Below the pieces are notes generated by a model, which was not told the DNA's origin, did no database searches, and worked only from the letters and a program-made list of their open reading frames with translations. Below, piece after piece: positions 34,052 through 42,528 of a stretch of 59,206 bases of DNA. The translations under genes and the position numbers were made by a program. Position 1 is the stretch's first letter. Every line of letters begins with the position of its first letter. Origin of the DNA: Streptomyces massasporeus (lineage in GTDB: Bacteria > Actinomycetota > Actinomycetes > Streptomycetales > Streptomycetaceae); NCBI RefSeq assembly GCF_014648995.1, contig NZ_BMSE01000034.1:1-59206 (forward strand), in the 5' to 3' direction.

Positions 34052-34675
34052 ATGACCGCGCCCGTCATCCACTCGCTCCGCGAGCAGATCCGCGAGCACA
34101 TCCTGGAGGGGATCATCAGCGGACGCTGGCAGCCGGGCGAGCGGATCGTCGAGCGCCGGATCGCCACCGAGCTGGAGGTCAGCCAGACCCCGGTCCGCGA
34201 GGCCCTGCGCGAGCTGGAGTCCCTGCGCCTGATCGAGTCCGCTCCGAACAAGGGCGTGCGCGTCCGCAACCTCACAGCCGCCGACCTGGAGGAGAGCTAC
34301 CCGGTCCGGGCCGGCCTGGAGGCCATCGCCGCGGAGCTGGCCGCCCAGGGCCTCGCGGAGGACTGCTCGGCACTGGAGCCCCACGTCAGCGCCCTGTACG
34401 AGGCCGACCGCAGCTCCGACGGCACGGGACAGGTCCGCCACACCGTCGCCTTCCACCGCGAACTGGTCCGCGCCGCGGGCAACTCCGTGCTGCTGCACAC
34501 CTGGGAAGGCCTCGGCATCGAGGTGTTCACGGCCCTGTCGATCCGCTGGCTGGGCACCCGGCAGCAGTCGTACGCGGAGGAGCACGAGGAGCTCGTCGCC
34601 GCGTTCAAGCGCCGTGACCCCCGGATCGCCGAACTCGTGAAGGCGCACGTCCTGGGCTGCGCTCCCCGGGCGTGA
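34052..34675 (+). CDS. GntR-family regulator, FadR/FCD subfamily
   Basis: This 207-residue regulator has an N-terminal winged helix (REQIREHILEGIISGRWQPGERIVERRIATELEVSQTPVREALRELESLRLIES) and a C-terminal FCD ligand domain with conserved His/Arg/Asp positions (VAFHRELVRAAGN). FCD proteins often bind small organic acids. AAGGAG lies before the ATG. It sits between sucB and aceE, so control of pyruvate dehydrogenase is likely. A perfect palindrome overlaps the putative aceE promoter. Confidence 0.93.
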   Translation: MTAPVIHSLREQIREHILEGIISGRWQPGERIVERRIATELEVSQTPVREALRELESLRLIESAPNKGVRVRNLTAADLEESYPVRAGLEAIAAELAAQGLAEDCSALEPHVSALYEADRSSDGTGQVRHTVAFHRELVRAAGNSVLLHTWEGLGIEVFTALSIRWLGTRQQSYAEEHEELVAAFKRRDPRIAELVKAHVLGCAPRA

Positions 34676-34806
34676 CACCCGAGCGCACCTTCGCTCAAAC
34701 GCCTCCGACCTGCGAGAACCGTTCGAAAATCGGTCACCGCGTGCCACCGCCGGAGGCACCGCGTGCCTATTTTCTCGTGATCAAGAGGTTTTGCCCCTCA
34801 ACCCTT

Positions 34807-34835
34807 TGATCGATCATCGATCAGCGAGTTAGAGT
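34807..34835 (+). promoter_or_regulatory. Candidate aceE promoter with palindromic operator
   Basis: TGATCGAT-C-ATCGATCA (34807-34823) is a perfect 17-bp palindrome. A -35-like TTGATC overlaps its left side, and TAGAGT (34830-34835) is a -10 at 18-bp spacing, so a bound repressor would block the polymerase. The adjacent GntR protein is the obvious candidate. Confidence 0.5.
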
Positions 34836-34943
34836 CGCCGACGGGCTTGCCACCCAAGCCCCAGCCCTGTCCTGCCAAAGACAAAGGGCACCCCCGATCC
34901 CCCTTGTGTGAGGGAACCCCCTTCGACTGAGGAAGGCGGCGAC

Positions 34944-37646
34944 ATGACCGACCCCAACGCCATCCAGCCGAGCGAGCTCGACCAGCTCCCCGACCGGGAC
35001 CCGGAGGAGACCGCCGAATGGCAGGCCTCCCTGGACGCGGTCACCAAGGCTGCCGGGCCGCACCGTGCCGCATACCTGATGCGCCGCACGCTGGAGCGCG
35101 CCGAGGGCGCCGGCATCGCGCTGCCGAAGCTCCTCGAGACCGACTACGTCAACTCCATCCCGACCTCCGCCGAGCCGGCCGTGCCCGGTGACGAGGCGAT
35201 GGAGCAGCGGATCACCGCGTGGAACCGCTGGAACGCGGCCGCGATGGTGACCCGGGGCAGCAAATACGGCGTCGGCGGCCACATCGCCACCTTCGCCTCG
35301 GCCGCCTGGCTGTACGAGACCGGCTTCAACCACTTCTTCAAGGGCAAAGAGGCCGACGGCTCCGGCGACCAGCTCTACATCCAGGGCCACGCCTCCCCCG
35401 GCATCTACGCCCGCGCGTTCCTCGACGGCCGTCTGAACGAGGAGCAGCTCGACAACTTCCGCCGGGAGGCGGGCGGCAACGGCCTGCCCTCCTACCCGCA
35501 CCCGCGCCGCCTGCCCTGGCTGTGGGAGTTCCCGACGGTCTCCATGGGCCTCGGCCCGCTGTCGGCGATCTACCAGGCGCGCTTCAACCGCTATCTGGCC
35601 AACCGCGGCATCAAGGACACCGCCGGTTCGCACGTGTGGGCGTTCCTCGGCGACGGCGAGATGGACGAGCCCGAGTCGACGGCGGCCCTCGCGCTGGCGG
35701 CCCGTGAGGAGCTGGACAACCTCACGTTCGTCATCAACTGCAACCTGCAGCGCCTCGACGGCCCGGTCCGCGCCAACTTCAAGATCGTGCAGGAGCTGGA
35801 GGCCCAGTTCCGCGGCGCCGGCTGGAACGTCGTGAAGACGCTGTGGGGCACGGCCTGGGACGAGCTGTTCCGGCTCGACACCACGGGCGCGCTCGTACGC
35901 CGCCTGCGCCAGGTACCGGACGCGCAGATCCAGACGTACCAGACCCGCGACGCGGCCTACATCCGCCAGGACTTCTTCGGCGGCGACCCGGCGCTCGTGG
36001 AGATGGCGAAGCTGCTGAGCGACGACAAGATCCTCGAGTGTTTCCACCTCTCGCGCGGTGGTCACGAGGCGCGCAAGGTGTTCGCCGCGTACAAGGCCGC
36101 CGTCGAGCACAAGGGCGCGCCGACCGTGATCCTGGCCCAGACGGTCAAGGGCCACACCCTGGGCGAGGGCTTCGCGTCGAAGAACGCCAACCACCAGATG
36201 AAGAAGCTCTCGGTGGACGAGTTCAAGAACATGCGCGACCTGCTCGAACTGCCGATCAAGGACAGCGACTTCGTCGACGGCGTGGTGCCCTACGGCCACC
36301 CGGGCGCCGACTCCCCCGAGGTCCGCTACCTCCAGGAGCGGCGCGCCGCCCTCGGCGGTCCGGCCCCGGCCCGGCGCGTGCACCCGGTCGCCCCGCTGCC
36401 CGCCCCGGCCGAGAAGGCGTTCGCGTCCTTCGACAAGGGCTCCGGTTCGCAGAACGTGGCCACCACCATGGCGTTCGTCCGTCTGGTCAAGGACCTGGTC
36501 CGCGACAAGGAGACGGGCAAGCGCTGGGTGCCGATCGTCCCGGACGAGGCGCGCACCTTCGGTATGGAGTCGCTGTTCCCGTCGCTCGGCATCTACTCGC
36601 CGAAGGGCCAGACGTACGAGCCGGTCGACCGTGACCAGCTGATGTACTACAAGGAGGCCCAGAACGGCCAGATCCTCAACGAGGGGATCACCGAGGCCGG
36701 TTCGATGGCCGACTTCATCGCCGCTTCGACGTCGTACTCGACGCACGGCGAGGCGATGATCCCGTTCTACATCTTCTACTCGATGTTCGGCTGGCAGCGC
36801 ACGGCCGACCAGATGTGGCAGCTCGGCGACCAGCTCGGCCGCGGCTTCCTCGTCGGCGCCACGGCCGGCCGTACGACGCTGACGGGCGAGGGCCTGCAGC
36901 ACGCCGACGGCCACTCCCCCGTGATCGCGGCGACGAACCCGGCGGCGCTGTCGTACGACCCGGCGTTCGCCTACGAGGTCGCCACCATCGTCAAGGACGG
37001 TCTGCGCCGGATGTACGGCGAGGAGGCCCCGGGCGAGGACCAGAACGTCTTCTACTACCTGACCGTCTACAACGAGCCGATGCCGCAGCCGGCGAAGCCG
37101 TCCGTGGACCGGATCGACGAGGGCATCGTCAAGGGCCTGTACCGCTTCAACACGGCGGAGTCGGCGGGCATCACGCCCCCGGCCAACGCCCCGCGGATCC
37201 AGCTGCTCGGCTCCGGTACGGCGATCCACTGGGCGCTCAAGGCACAGCAACTGCTCGCCGAGGAGTGGGGCGTGGCGGCCGACGTGTGGTCGGCGACGTC
37301 CTGGAGCGAGCTGCGCCGGGACGCCCTGGAGGCGGACGAGGCGCTGCTGCGCGGCGAGGAGCGGGTGCCGTTCGTGCGGCAGGCGCTCCAGGGTGCCGAC
37401 GGCCCGGTGCTGGCGGTCTCCGACTACATGCGCCAGGTGCCGGACCAGATCGCGCAGTGGGTCGAGCAGGACTGGTCCTCGCTGGGCGCCGACGGCTTCG
37501 GCCTCTCGGACACCCGTGAGGCGGCCCGCCGCCACTTCGGTGTGGACGCCGAGTCGATCGTCGTCGCGGCCCTGGCCCAGCTCGCCAAGCGCGGCGAGGT
37601 CAAGGCGACGGCCGTGAAGGAAGCGCGCGAGAAGTACGGTCTGTAA
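34944..37646 (+). CDS. aceE: Pyruvate dehydrogenase E1 component (homodimeric type)
   Basis: This 900-residue thiamine diphosphate enzyme decarboxylates pyruvate and acetylates the E2 lipoyl group. The ThDP motif WAFLGDGEMDEPESTAALALAAREELDNLTFVINCNLQRLDGPV and the entry region GGHIATFASAAWLYE...QGHASPGIYARAF are present. So is the middle domain with EARTFGMESLFP and the regulatory/C-terminal domain. GGAAGG precedes the ATG (34944). It is monocistronic behind the palindromic promoter. It fits the actinobacterial PDH/ODH supercomplex with SucB/AceF and Lpd. Confidence 0.96.
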   Translation: MTDPNAIQPSELDQLPDRDPEETAEWQASLDAVTKAAGPHRAAYLMRRTLERAEGAGIALPKLLETDYVNSIPTSAEPAVPGDEAMEQRITAWNRWNAAAMVTRGSKYGVGGHIATFASAAWLYETGFNHFFKGKEADGSGDQLYIQGHASPGIYARAFLDGRLNEEQLDNFRREAGGNGLPSYPHPRRLPWLWEFPTVSMGLGPLSAIYQARFNRYLANRGIKDTAGSHVWAFLGDGEMDEPESTAALALAAREELDNLTFVINCNLQRLDGPVRANFKIVQELEAQFRGAGWNVVKTLWGTAWDELFRLDTTGALVRRLRQVPDAQIQTYQTRDAAYIRQDFFGGDPALVEMAKLLSDDKILECFHLSRGGHEARKVFAAYKAAVEHKGAPTVILAQTVKGHTLGEGFASKNANHQMKKLSVDEFKNMRDLLELPIKDSDFVDGVVPYGHPGADSPEVRYLQERRAALGGPAPARRVHPVAPLPAPAEKAFASFDKGSGSQNVATTMAFVRLVKDLVRDKETGKRWVPIVPDEARTFGMESLFPSLGIYSPKGQTYEPVDRDQLMYYKEAQNGQILNEGITEAGSMADFIAASTSYSTHGEAMIPFYIFYSMFGWQRTADQMWQLGDQLGRGFLVGATAGRTTLTGEGLQHADGHSPVIAATNPAALSYDPAFAYEVATIVKDGLRRMYGEEAPGEDQNVFYYLTVYNEPMPQPAKPSVDRIDEGIVKGLYRFNTAESAGITPPANAPRIQLLGSGTAIHWALKAQQLLAEEWGVAADVWSATSWSELRRDALEADEALLRGEERVPFVRQALQGADGPVLAVSDYMRQVPDQIAQWVEQDWSSLGADGFGLSDTREAARRHFGVDAESIVVAALAQLAKRGEVKATAVKEAREKYGL

Positions 37647-37692
37647 GGTCTGCGGCCCTCATCGGTCCCGGTCGTTCGTCGGCTGCGGGCCG

Positions 37693-37812
37693 GTGGGGGC
37701 CTGTCGCGCAGTTCCCCGCGCCCCCAAGCACGGGCGTGCCCGAGCTGGCCTGTTTCAGGGGCGCGGGGCTGTATCGATATGCGGCTCCGCCGCGTGGGCG
37801 CGACTAGCCCCC
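37693..37812. repeat. Dispersed Streptomyces intergenic repeat, copy 7 (full element)
   Basis: Left arm GCGCAGTTCCCCGCGCCCCC and right arm GGGGCGCGGGGCTGTATCGA, then ATGCGGCTCCGCCGCG and GGGCGCGACTAGCCCC. The arms can pair to form a hairpin between aceE and the WYL gene. Confidence 0.75.
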
Positions 37813-37851
37813 CACACACACCCGCGCCCGAACACGCACCATGATGGCCCT

Positions 37852-38838
37852 ATGCGTGCTGCCCGGCTGATCAAGATGGTGCTGCTGCTCCAGTCCCGGC
37901 CCTCCATGACGGCCGCCGAGCTCGCCCGTGAGCTGGAGGTGTCGGAGCGGACGGTCACCCGGGACGCGCAGGCGCTGTCGGAGGCGGGCGTGCCGGTGTA
38001 CGCGGACCGGGGCCGGGTCGGTGGCTACCGGCTGGTCGGCGGGTACCGGACGCGGCTGACCGGGCTGCACCGCGGCGAGGCCGAGGCGCTGTTCCTGTCC
38101 GGTGTGCCGGGGGCGCTGCGCGAGATGGGCCTGGAGGACGCCGCCTCGGCGGCCCGGCTGAAGGTGTCGGCGGCGCTGCTGCCCTCCCTGCGGGACGCCT
38201 CCAGGACGGCCTCCCAGCGGTTCCACCTGGACGCCCCGAACTGGTTCAAGGAGCCGAGGACGCCCGAGCTGCTGCCGGCCGTGGCCGACGCGGTGTGGGA
38301 CGACCGGCGGATCAGCGCCCGCTACCGGCGCGGTGAGGACGAGGTCGTCCGGGAGCTGGAGCCGTACGGGCTCGTGCTGAAGGCGGGCGTCTGGTACCTG
38401 TGCGCGCGGGTGGCCCGGGGCGCGTCCTTCCGGGTGTACCGGATCGACCGGTTCACGGCGGTGGACACGGACGGCGAGCGCTTCGAGCGGGAGCCCGATT
38501 TCGACCTGCCCGCGTTCTGGGAGGAGCGGGCCGAGCAGTTCGCGCGGTCCATCCTGCGGGCGCGGGTCGTGGTGCGGCTGTCCCCCGACGGCGTACGCGC
38601 ACTGCCGTACGCCCTCGACGCGCTGACCGCCCGGGAGGCCCTGGCGGACGCGGACGCCCCGGACGAGGACGGCTGGGTGACGGTGGCCCTGCCGGTGGAG
38701 TCCGAGGAGGTCGCCCGCACGCAGCTGGCGGCGCTGGGACCGGAGGTGGAGGTACTGGCGCCGGAGAGCCTGCGCGAGCGGTTCGCGGCGGACGCGGAGC
38801 GGCTGGCCCGGCTCTACCGGCCCGCCGGCGGCGCATAA
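37852..38838 (+). CDS. WYL-domain transcriptional regulator (DeoR-type winged helix)
   Basis: Residues about 1-60 are an HTH_11 winged helix (RLIKMVLLLQSRPSMTAAELARELEVSERTVTRDAQAL). The middle WYL domain has YRRGEDEVVRELEPYGLVLKAGVWYLCARV (W-Y-L core), and a C-terminal WCX extension follows. WYL domains are thought to sense nucleotides or other ligands, and many such actinobacterial proteins act in DNA-damage or stress control; this one's target is unknown. ATG 37852 has no Shine-Dalgarno sequence. The nearest downstream gene starts 56 bases later. Confidence 0.9.
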   Translation: MRAARLIKMVLLLQSRPSMTAAELARELEVSERTVTRDAQALSEAGVPVYADRGRVGGYRLVGGYRTRLTGLHRGEAEALFLSGVPGALREMGLEDAASAARLKVSAALLPSLRDASRTASQRFHLDAPNWFKEPRTPELLPAVADAVWDDRRISARYRRGEDEVVRELEPYGLVLKAGVWYLCARVARGASFRVYRIDRFTAVDTDGERFEREPDFDLPAFWEERAEQFARSILRARVVVRLSPDGVRALPYALDALTAREALADADAPDEDGWVTVALPVESEEVARTQLAALGPEVEVLAPESLRERFAADAERLARLYRPAGGA

Positions 38839-38894
38839 CGATCCCGCGCACTCCGGGTGCGCCCCTGTGCCCCAGGGCCGATGCTTGACCCGTG

Positions 38895-39413
38895 ATGGAC
38901 GAGACGGAGTTCTGGGAGCTGGTGGACGACGCCCGGGAGGCCTCCGAGGGCGACCCCGAGGAGCAGGCCGACCTGCTCGTGGACCGGCTCGCCCAGCTGG
39001 ACCCGGATTCGGTCCTGGACTTCGCCCGTCACTTCGAGTCCCGCTACAACCGCGCCTACCGCTGGGACCTGTGGGGCGCCGCGTGGGTGCTGCTCGACGG
39101 GGCGAGCGACGACGCCTTCGACTTCTTCCGGTGCTGGCTGATCGGCCAGGGGCGCGAGGTGTTCGAGGGCGCCGTGCACGACCCGGACGCGCTCGCCGAT
39201 CTGCTGGGCGACTTCGACGAGGAGATCGACGGCGACGGCGAGGAGCTCGGCTACGCGGCGGACGAGGCCTACGAGCAGCTCACCGGCGTGGTCGCGCCCG
39301 ACCTGGAGATCGCGCCGGCGCCCCCGGAACCGGAGGGCACGCCGCTCGACTTCGAGAACGAGGGGCTGCTCGCGGAGCGCTACCCCCGGCTGTGGGAGCG
39401 CTTCAGGGGCTGA
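38895..39413 (+). CDS. DUF4240 protein
   Basis: MDETEFWELVDDAREASEGD...LLVDRLAQLDPDSVLDFARHFESRYNRAYRWDLWGAAWVL is the DUF4240 pattern, and FFRCWLIGQGREVFEGAVHDPD follows. The 172-residue protein is acidic, soluble and of unknown function. ATG 38895 is preferred; a GTG directly before it (38892) is possible. There is no ribosome site. The acidic C-terminus contains a Pro/Glu stretch. Confidence 0.85.
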   Translation: MDETEFWELVDDAREASEGDPEEQADLLVDRLAQLDPDSVLDFARHFESRYNRAYRWDLWGAAWVLLDGASDDAFDFFRCWLIGQGREVFEGAVHDPDALADLLGDFDEEIDGDGEELGYAADEAYEQLTGVVAPDLEIAPAPPEPEGTPLDFENEGLLAERYPRLWERFRG

Positions 39414-39659
39414 TCAGGCGGCCCGGCGGCGGCTCGCGTCGGACGGGATGGAGGCGTGCGTCCGATCGGCCCGCACCGCGTGGTGCAGCGGAGCGGCATT
39501 GGCCTGGTCGAGCGCGGAGGCGGTGACCGCGGCCGGGCCCAGGACGACGGTCGCGACCGCGCACAGCACCGCCCAGGGGCCGCGCGCGGCCTCCGCCCGC
39601 GTACCCGGCTCCCCGGCGCTCCCCGCGTGCCGCGGGGCCTTCCTGCGACCGTTGTTCAT
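39414..39659 (-). CDS. Small membrane-anchored or secreted peptide (81 aa)
   Basis: This 81-residue product has a basic N-terminus (MNNGRRKAPRHAGSAGE...), one hydrophobic segment (WAVLCAVATVVLGPAAVTASA) and a basic His/Arg-rich tail. GGAGG lies about eight bases before the ATG (39657-39659), good evidence that it is translated. It follows the PGRP amidase gene by 53 bases on the same strand, so the two are probably co-transcribed. The function is unknown. Confidence 0.6.
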   Translation of the reverse strand: MNNGRRKAPRHAGSAGEPGTRAEAARGPWAVLCAVATVVLGPAAVTASALDQANAAPLHHAVRADRTHASIPSDASRRRAA

Positions 39660-39712
39660 GGTCCCCACCTCCAGTCGGCTGCCTGTGGGGCCGACCGTAG
39701 GAGACGGGGATC

Positions 39713-40576
39713 TCAGGAGACTGCGCGTTCGCTGTGGCCTTGCTGTGGGCCGTCCGGCCGGCCCTGGAGCCGGGCTGCGAGCTGCCGGATCTCGGGCAGG
39801 CGGGCGTGCAGGGCGGCTCCCGGGCAGCTGGTCATGTAGCCGTCGTTGTGCCCGGCGAGGGCGGGCAGCCGGGCGGTGGATCCGGCCGCGTACCGGCTCA
39901 GACCGTTGCTGGAGACCAGGCGGACGTCCGAGCGCGGGTCGGTGCCGGTCAGGCCCAGTTTCCAGGCGGACAGCGCGGCGATCGAGCGGATCATGGGCTG
40001 CGGGACGGGCATGCCCTCGGTGAAGGTGCCGAGGGCGGCGATGCCCGCGGTGCGGTGGTTGAAGCCCTGGGTGTGGGCGCCGGTGACGGCGCGTTCCACG
40101 CCCCCGGCGCGGCCCTCGTAGATGGTTCCGCAGCGGTCGACGACGAAGTTGTAGCCGATGTCGTCCCAGTCGCGGTTGCCGGTCTGGCCGGTGTAGAGGT
40201 CCCGGATGATGCGGGGCGCGTCGGCGCAGTCGTAGCCGTTGGGCGAGTCGGTGTGGTGGACGAAGACGGCGGCGACCCGGTCGTCGTAGCGCGGGCGCGG
40301 CTGGGCGCGGGCGGCGTCGCCCAGCCAGTGCGCTCTCGGCTCGATGGGCGGGCGCGGGGCGGTGTAGGAGGTGGCCGGGGAGCGGGGCGGAGCGGCACGG
40401 GAGCCGGTGTCGGCGGCGTTCTCGACGCCGTGGGCGCACAGGAACAGCGCCACGACGGCGGCGACGCCCGGCAGGCAGCCGAGCAGCACCCGGGCCGCGC
40501 GCGGCAGGCCGGCTATGCCGGGTGTCCCGTCGGCGGAGTGCCTGCGTGCGCCCCGCCGTCTTCGGAAGACACGCAT
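39713..40576 (-). CDS. Peptidoglycan recognition protein / N-acetylmuramoyl-L-alanine amidase (amidase_2 fold)
   Basis: An Arg-rich N-terminus and one membrane helix (LLGCLPGVAAVVALFLCAHG) precede a PGRP domain of about 190 residues. The zinc and active-site blocks are VFVHHTDSPNGYDC (first His), IIRDLYTGQTGNRDWDDIGYNFVVDRCGTIYEGRAGG and the second His region LPALAGHNDGYMTSCPG, which ends in the usual Cys. It should cleave the amide between muramic acid and the stem peptide on the outside. The ATG is at 40574-40576. A small peptide gene follows in the same transcript. Confidence 0.92.
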   Translation of the reverse strand: MRVFRRRRGARRHSADGTPGIAGLPRAARVLLGCLPGVAAVVALFLCAHGVENAADTGSRAAPPRSPATSYTAPRPPIEPRAHWLGDAARAQPRPRYDDRVAAVFVHHTDSPNGYDCADAPRIIRDLYTGQTGNRDWDDIGYNFVVDRCGTIYEGRAGGVERAVTGAHTQGFNHRTAGIAALGTFTEGMPVPQPMIRSIAALSAWKLGLTGTDPRSDVRLVSSNGLSRYAAGSTARLPALAGHNDGYMTSCPGAALHARLPEIRQLAARLQGRPDGPQQGHSERAVS

Positions 40577-40767
40577 GGTCCCACTGTCGGCCTGATCCGG
40601 TCCGTCCGCGATGTGTGATGTGCCACCCGGTGGAACCATCGTCACGGTCCGCGACGTTTTTCCCTGTGCGCGCTCGCGTGGCCGATTCCGATCAACGCGT
40701 GCGCGGGTGACTGATCACCGGGCCCTCCCCCCGCGTATTAAGGGGTTCCGAGAGAAAGGCGGCGTGC

Positions 40768-41952
40768 GTGGACCTGCTCGACATCCTGCTGTTGCTGGTC
40801 GTCCTGGCCTACGCGGCGTCCGGGTACCGGCGCGGGCTGGTGGCCGGTTGTGTGTCGCTGGCGGGCTTCGTGGGCGGTGCGGTCGTCGGCGTGTGGGCCC
40901 TGCCGTGGGTCATGGACCTGGTGGAGCCGGGGACGACGCGGGCGACGCTGACAGCGGTGTTCACGGTGCTGCTCCCGGCGGTGGTGGGGCACGAGCTGGC
41001 GGGGCGCCTGGCGCTGCGGCTGCGGCGGGAGCTGGACCGGGGGCCGCTGCGGGTGGCGGACGGCGTCGGCGGGGCCGTGGCCAACGCGGTGGCCGTGCTG
41101 ATCGTGGCGTGGGTGGCGGCCAGCGTCCTGGGCGCGTCCTCGTCCCCGCTGGTCACCTCGGCGATCCGGGACTCGCGGCTGCTCGGCGCGGTGCAACGGA
41201 CGATGCCGGACACGACGCCGGCCTGGTTCTCGGGGGCCACGTCCGCGCTGACGCAGGCGGGCTTCCCGCAGGTCTTCAACCCCTTCGAGAACGAGTCGAC
41301 GGCCGAGGTCGCCCGGCCCACCGGCGACAGTGTCACGGCCGCGGCGACCAACGCCGCCAAGCGGAGCACGGTGAAGGTCGAGGGCGTCGCGGGCACCCAG
41401 GGCCGCGAGGGCAGCGGGTTCGTGTACGCGCGCGAGCACGTGATGACCAACGCCCATGTGGTGGCCGGCATCGACGAGCCGACCGTGCAGATCGGCGGGG
41501 TCGGGCGGACGTACGAGGCGCGAGTGGTGCTGTTCGACCCGCAGAAGGACGTGGCCGTGCTGTACGTGCCGGGTCTGAAGGCCCCGGTGCTGCGGTTCGA
41601 CGACGACGCCGAGCGCGGCGACTCGGCGGTCGTCGCGGGCTATCCGCAGGACGGCGACCTCAACCTCCAGGCGGCGACGGTCGCGAACCGGGTGCGGGCG
41701 ACGGGCCAGAACATCTACAACGACGGGACGGCCATCCGCGAGATCTACTCGATCCGCTCCACGGTCCGCCCCGGCAACTCCGGCGGGCCCCTGCTCACCA
41801 CGGACGGCCGGGTGTTCGGCGTGGTCTTCGCGCGCTCCACCTCGGACGCCGAGACAGGCTACGTCCTGACGGCGGACGAGGTCGCCTCCGACGCGCGCAG
41901 CGCCGCGGGCGCGACGACGCCGGTGGACACCGGCGAGCTGGCCGCGTCGTAA
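40768..41952 (+). CDS. marP: MarP-type membrane serine protease (CvpA-like helices plus trypsin domain)
   Basis: Residues 1 to about 125 are four membrane helices of CvpA type (MDLLDILLLLVVLAYAASGYRRGL...). A chymotrypsin-fold protease follows with triad His230 (TNAHVV), Asp261 (KDVAVL) and Ser338 (PGNSGGPLL). The spacing matches Mycobacterium MarP, a periplasmic protease for acid and oxidative stress that activates a peptidoglycan hydrolase. A cell-wall amidase (PGRP) lies next door on the opposite strand. GTG 40768 has GAAAGG upstream. The role in Streptomyces is inferred. Confidence 0.92.
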   Translation: MDLLDILLLLVVLAYAASGYRRGLVAGCVSLAGFVGGAVVGVWALPWVMDLVEPGTTRATLTAVFTVLLPAVVGHELAGRLALRLRRELDRGPLRVADGVGGAVANAVAVLIVAWVAASVLGASSSPLVTSAIRDSRLLGAVQRTMPDTTPAWFSGATSALTQAGFPQVFNPFENESTAEVARPTGDSVTAAATNAAKRSTVKVEGVAGTQGREGSGFVYAREHVMTNAHVVAGIDEPTVQIGGVGRTYEARVVLFDPQKDVAVLYVPGLKAPVLRFDDDAERGDSAVVAGYPQDGDLNLQAATVANRVRATGQNIYNDGTAIREIYSIRSTVRPGNSGGPLLTTDGRVFGVVFARSTSDAETGYVLTADEVASDARSAAGATTPVDTGELAAS

Positions 41953-41959
41953 TCCCGGC

Positions 41960-42457
41960 TCACAGGAAGCGCCCCATGAACACGTCGTCCACGTAGGTCC
42001 CGTCGAGCAGGAACTCCTCGGGCAGGATCCCCTCGACCACGAACCCCTCGGCCTCGTAGAGCGCCCGGGCCGCGGTGTTGTGCCCGAGGACCCGCAGGGT
42101 GACGCGGCGGGCCCCGCGCCGGCGGGCCTCGTCGACGGCGGCCCGGACCAGCGCCCGCCCGGCCCCACGGCCGCGCGCCTCCTCGGCGACGGCGAGGCCC
42201 TGGATCTGGCGCACATGCCGGTTCGAGTCGAGCGGGGTGGGGAAGCCGAGGTGGACATAGCCCGCGAGACGCCCGCCGAGCTCGGCGACCAGGCAGTCCT
42301 CGGGGGCGTGCCGCTCGCTGAAGAAGGGAGGGTACGGCGGCTGCGGCTCGGGCATCACCGCGTGCCGGGGCGACCAGGTGAGCCGGTCGAGCAGGGCCAG
42401 CTCCTCGTCGTCCTCGGGCCGGGCGACACGGATGCGCGGTGCGGGGTGCTCGGGCAT
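41960..42457 (-). CDS. GNAT-family N-acetyltransferase
   Basis: This 165-residue protein has the acetyl-CoA loop of GNAT enzymes (IQGLAVAEEARGRGAGRALVRAAVDEARRRGARRVTLRVLGHNTAARALYEAEGF). The substrate is unknown. ATG 42457 is preferred because TAGGGT lies at leaderless spacing upstream; a frame start at 42466 is possible. The gene is convergent with marP, only seven bases between stops. Confidence 0.9.
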   Translation of the reverse strand: MPEHPAPRIRVARPEDDEELALLDRLTWSPRHAVMPEPQPPYPPFFSERHAPEDCLVAELGGRLAGYVHLGFPTPLDSNRHVRQIQGLAVAEEARGRGAGRALVRAAVDEARRRGARRVTLRVLGHNTAARALYEAEGFVVEGILPEEFLLDGTYVDDVFMGRFL

Positions 42458-42528
42458 GGGCGTCACCCTACGGCGAGCGGATCAAGGTCTTGCAAGGGTT
42501 TTACGGGGCCACCCGGCAGGATGGATTC

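Noticed and set aside
34755..34767. GGCAC-CGC-GTGCC palindrome after the GntR gene as an operator
   Set aside because: It is followed by TATTTTC and lies 80 bases past the stop, so a weak terminator is as likely. The evidence is too thin to call either.
34821..37535. Long minus-strand open frame opposite aceE
   Set aside because: Antisense shadow of a recognised gene; no motif or ribosome site.
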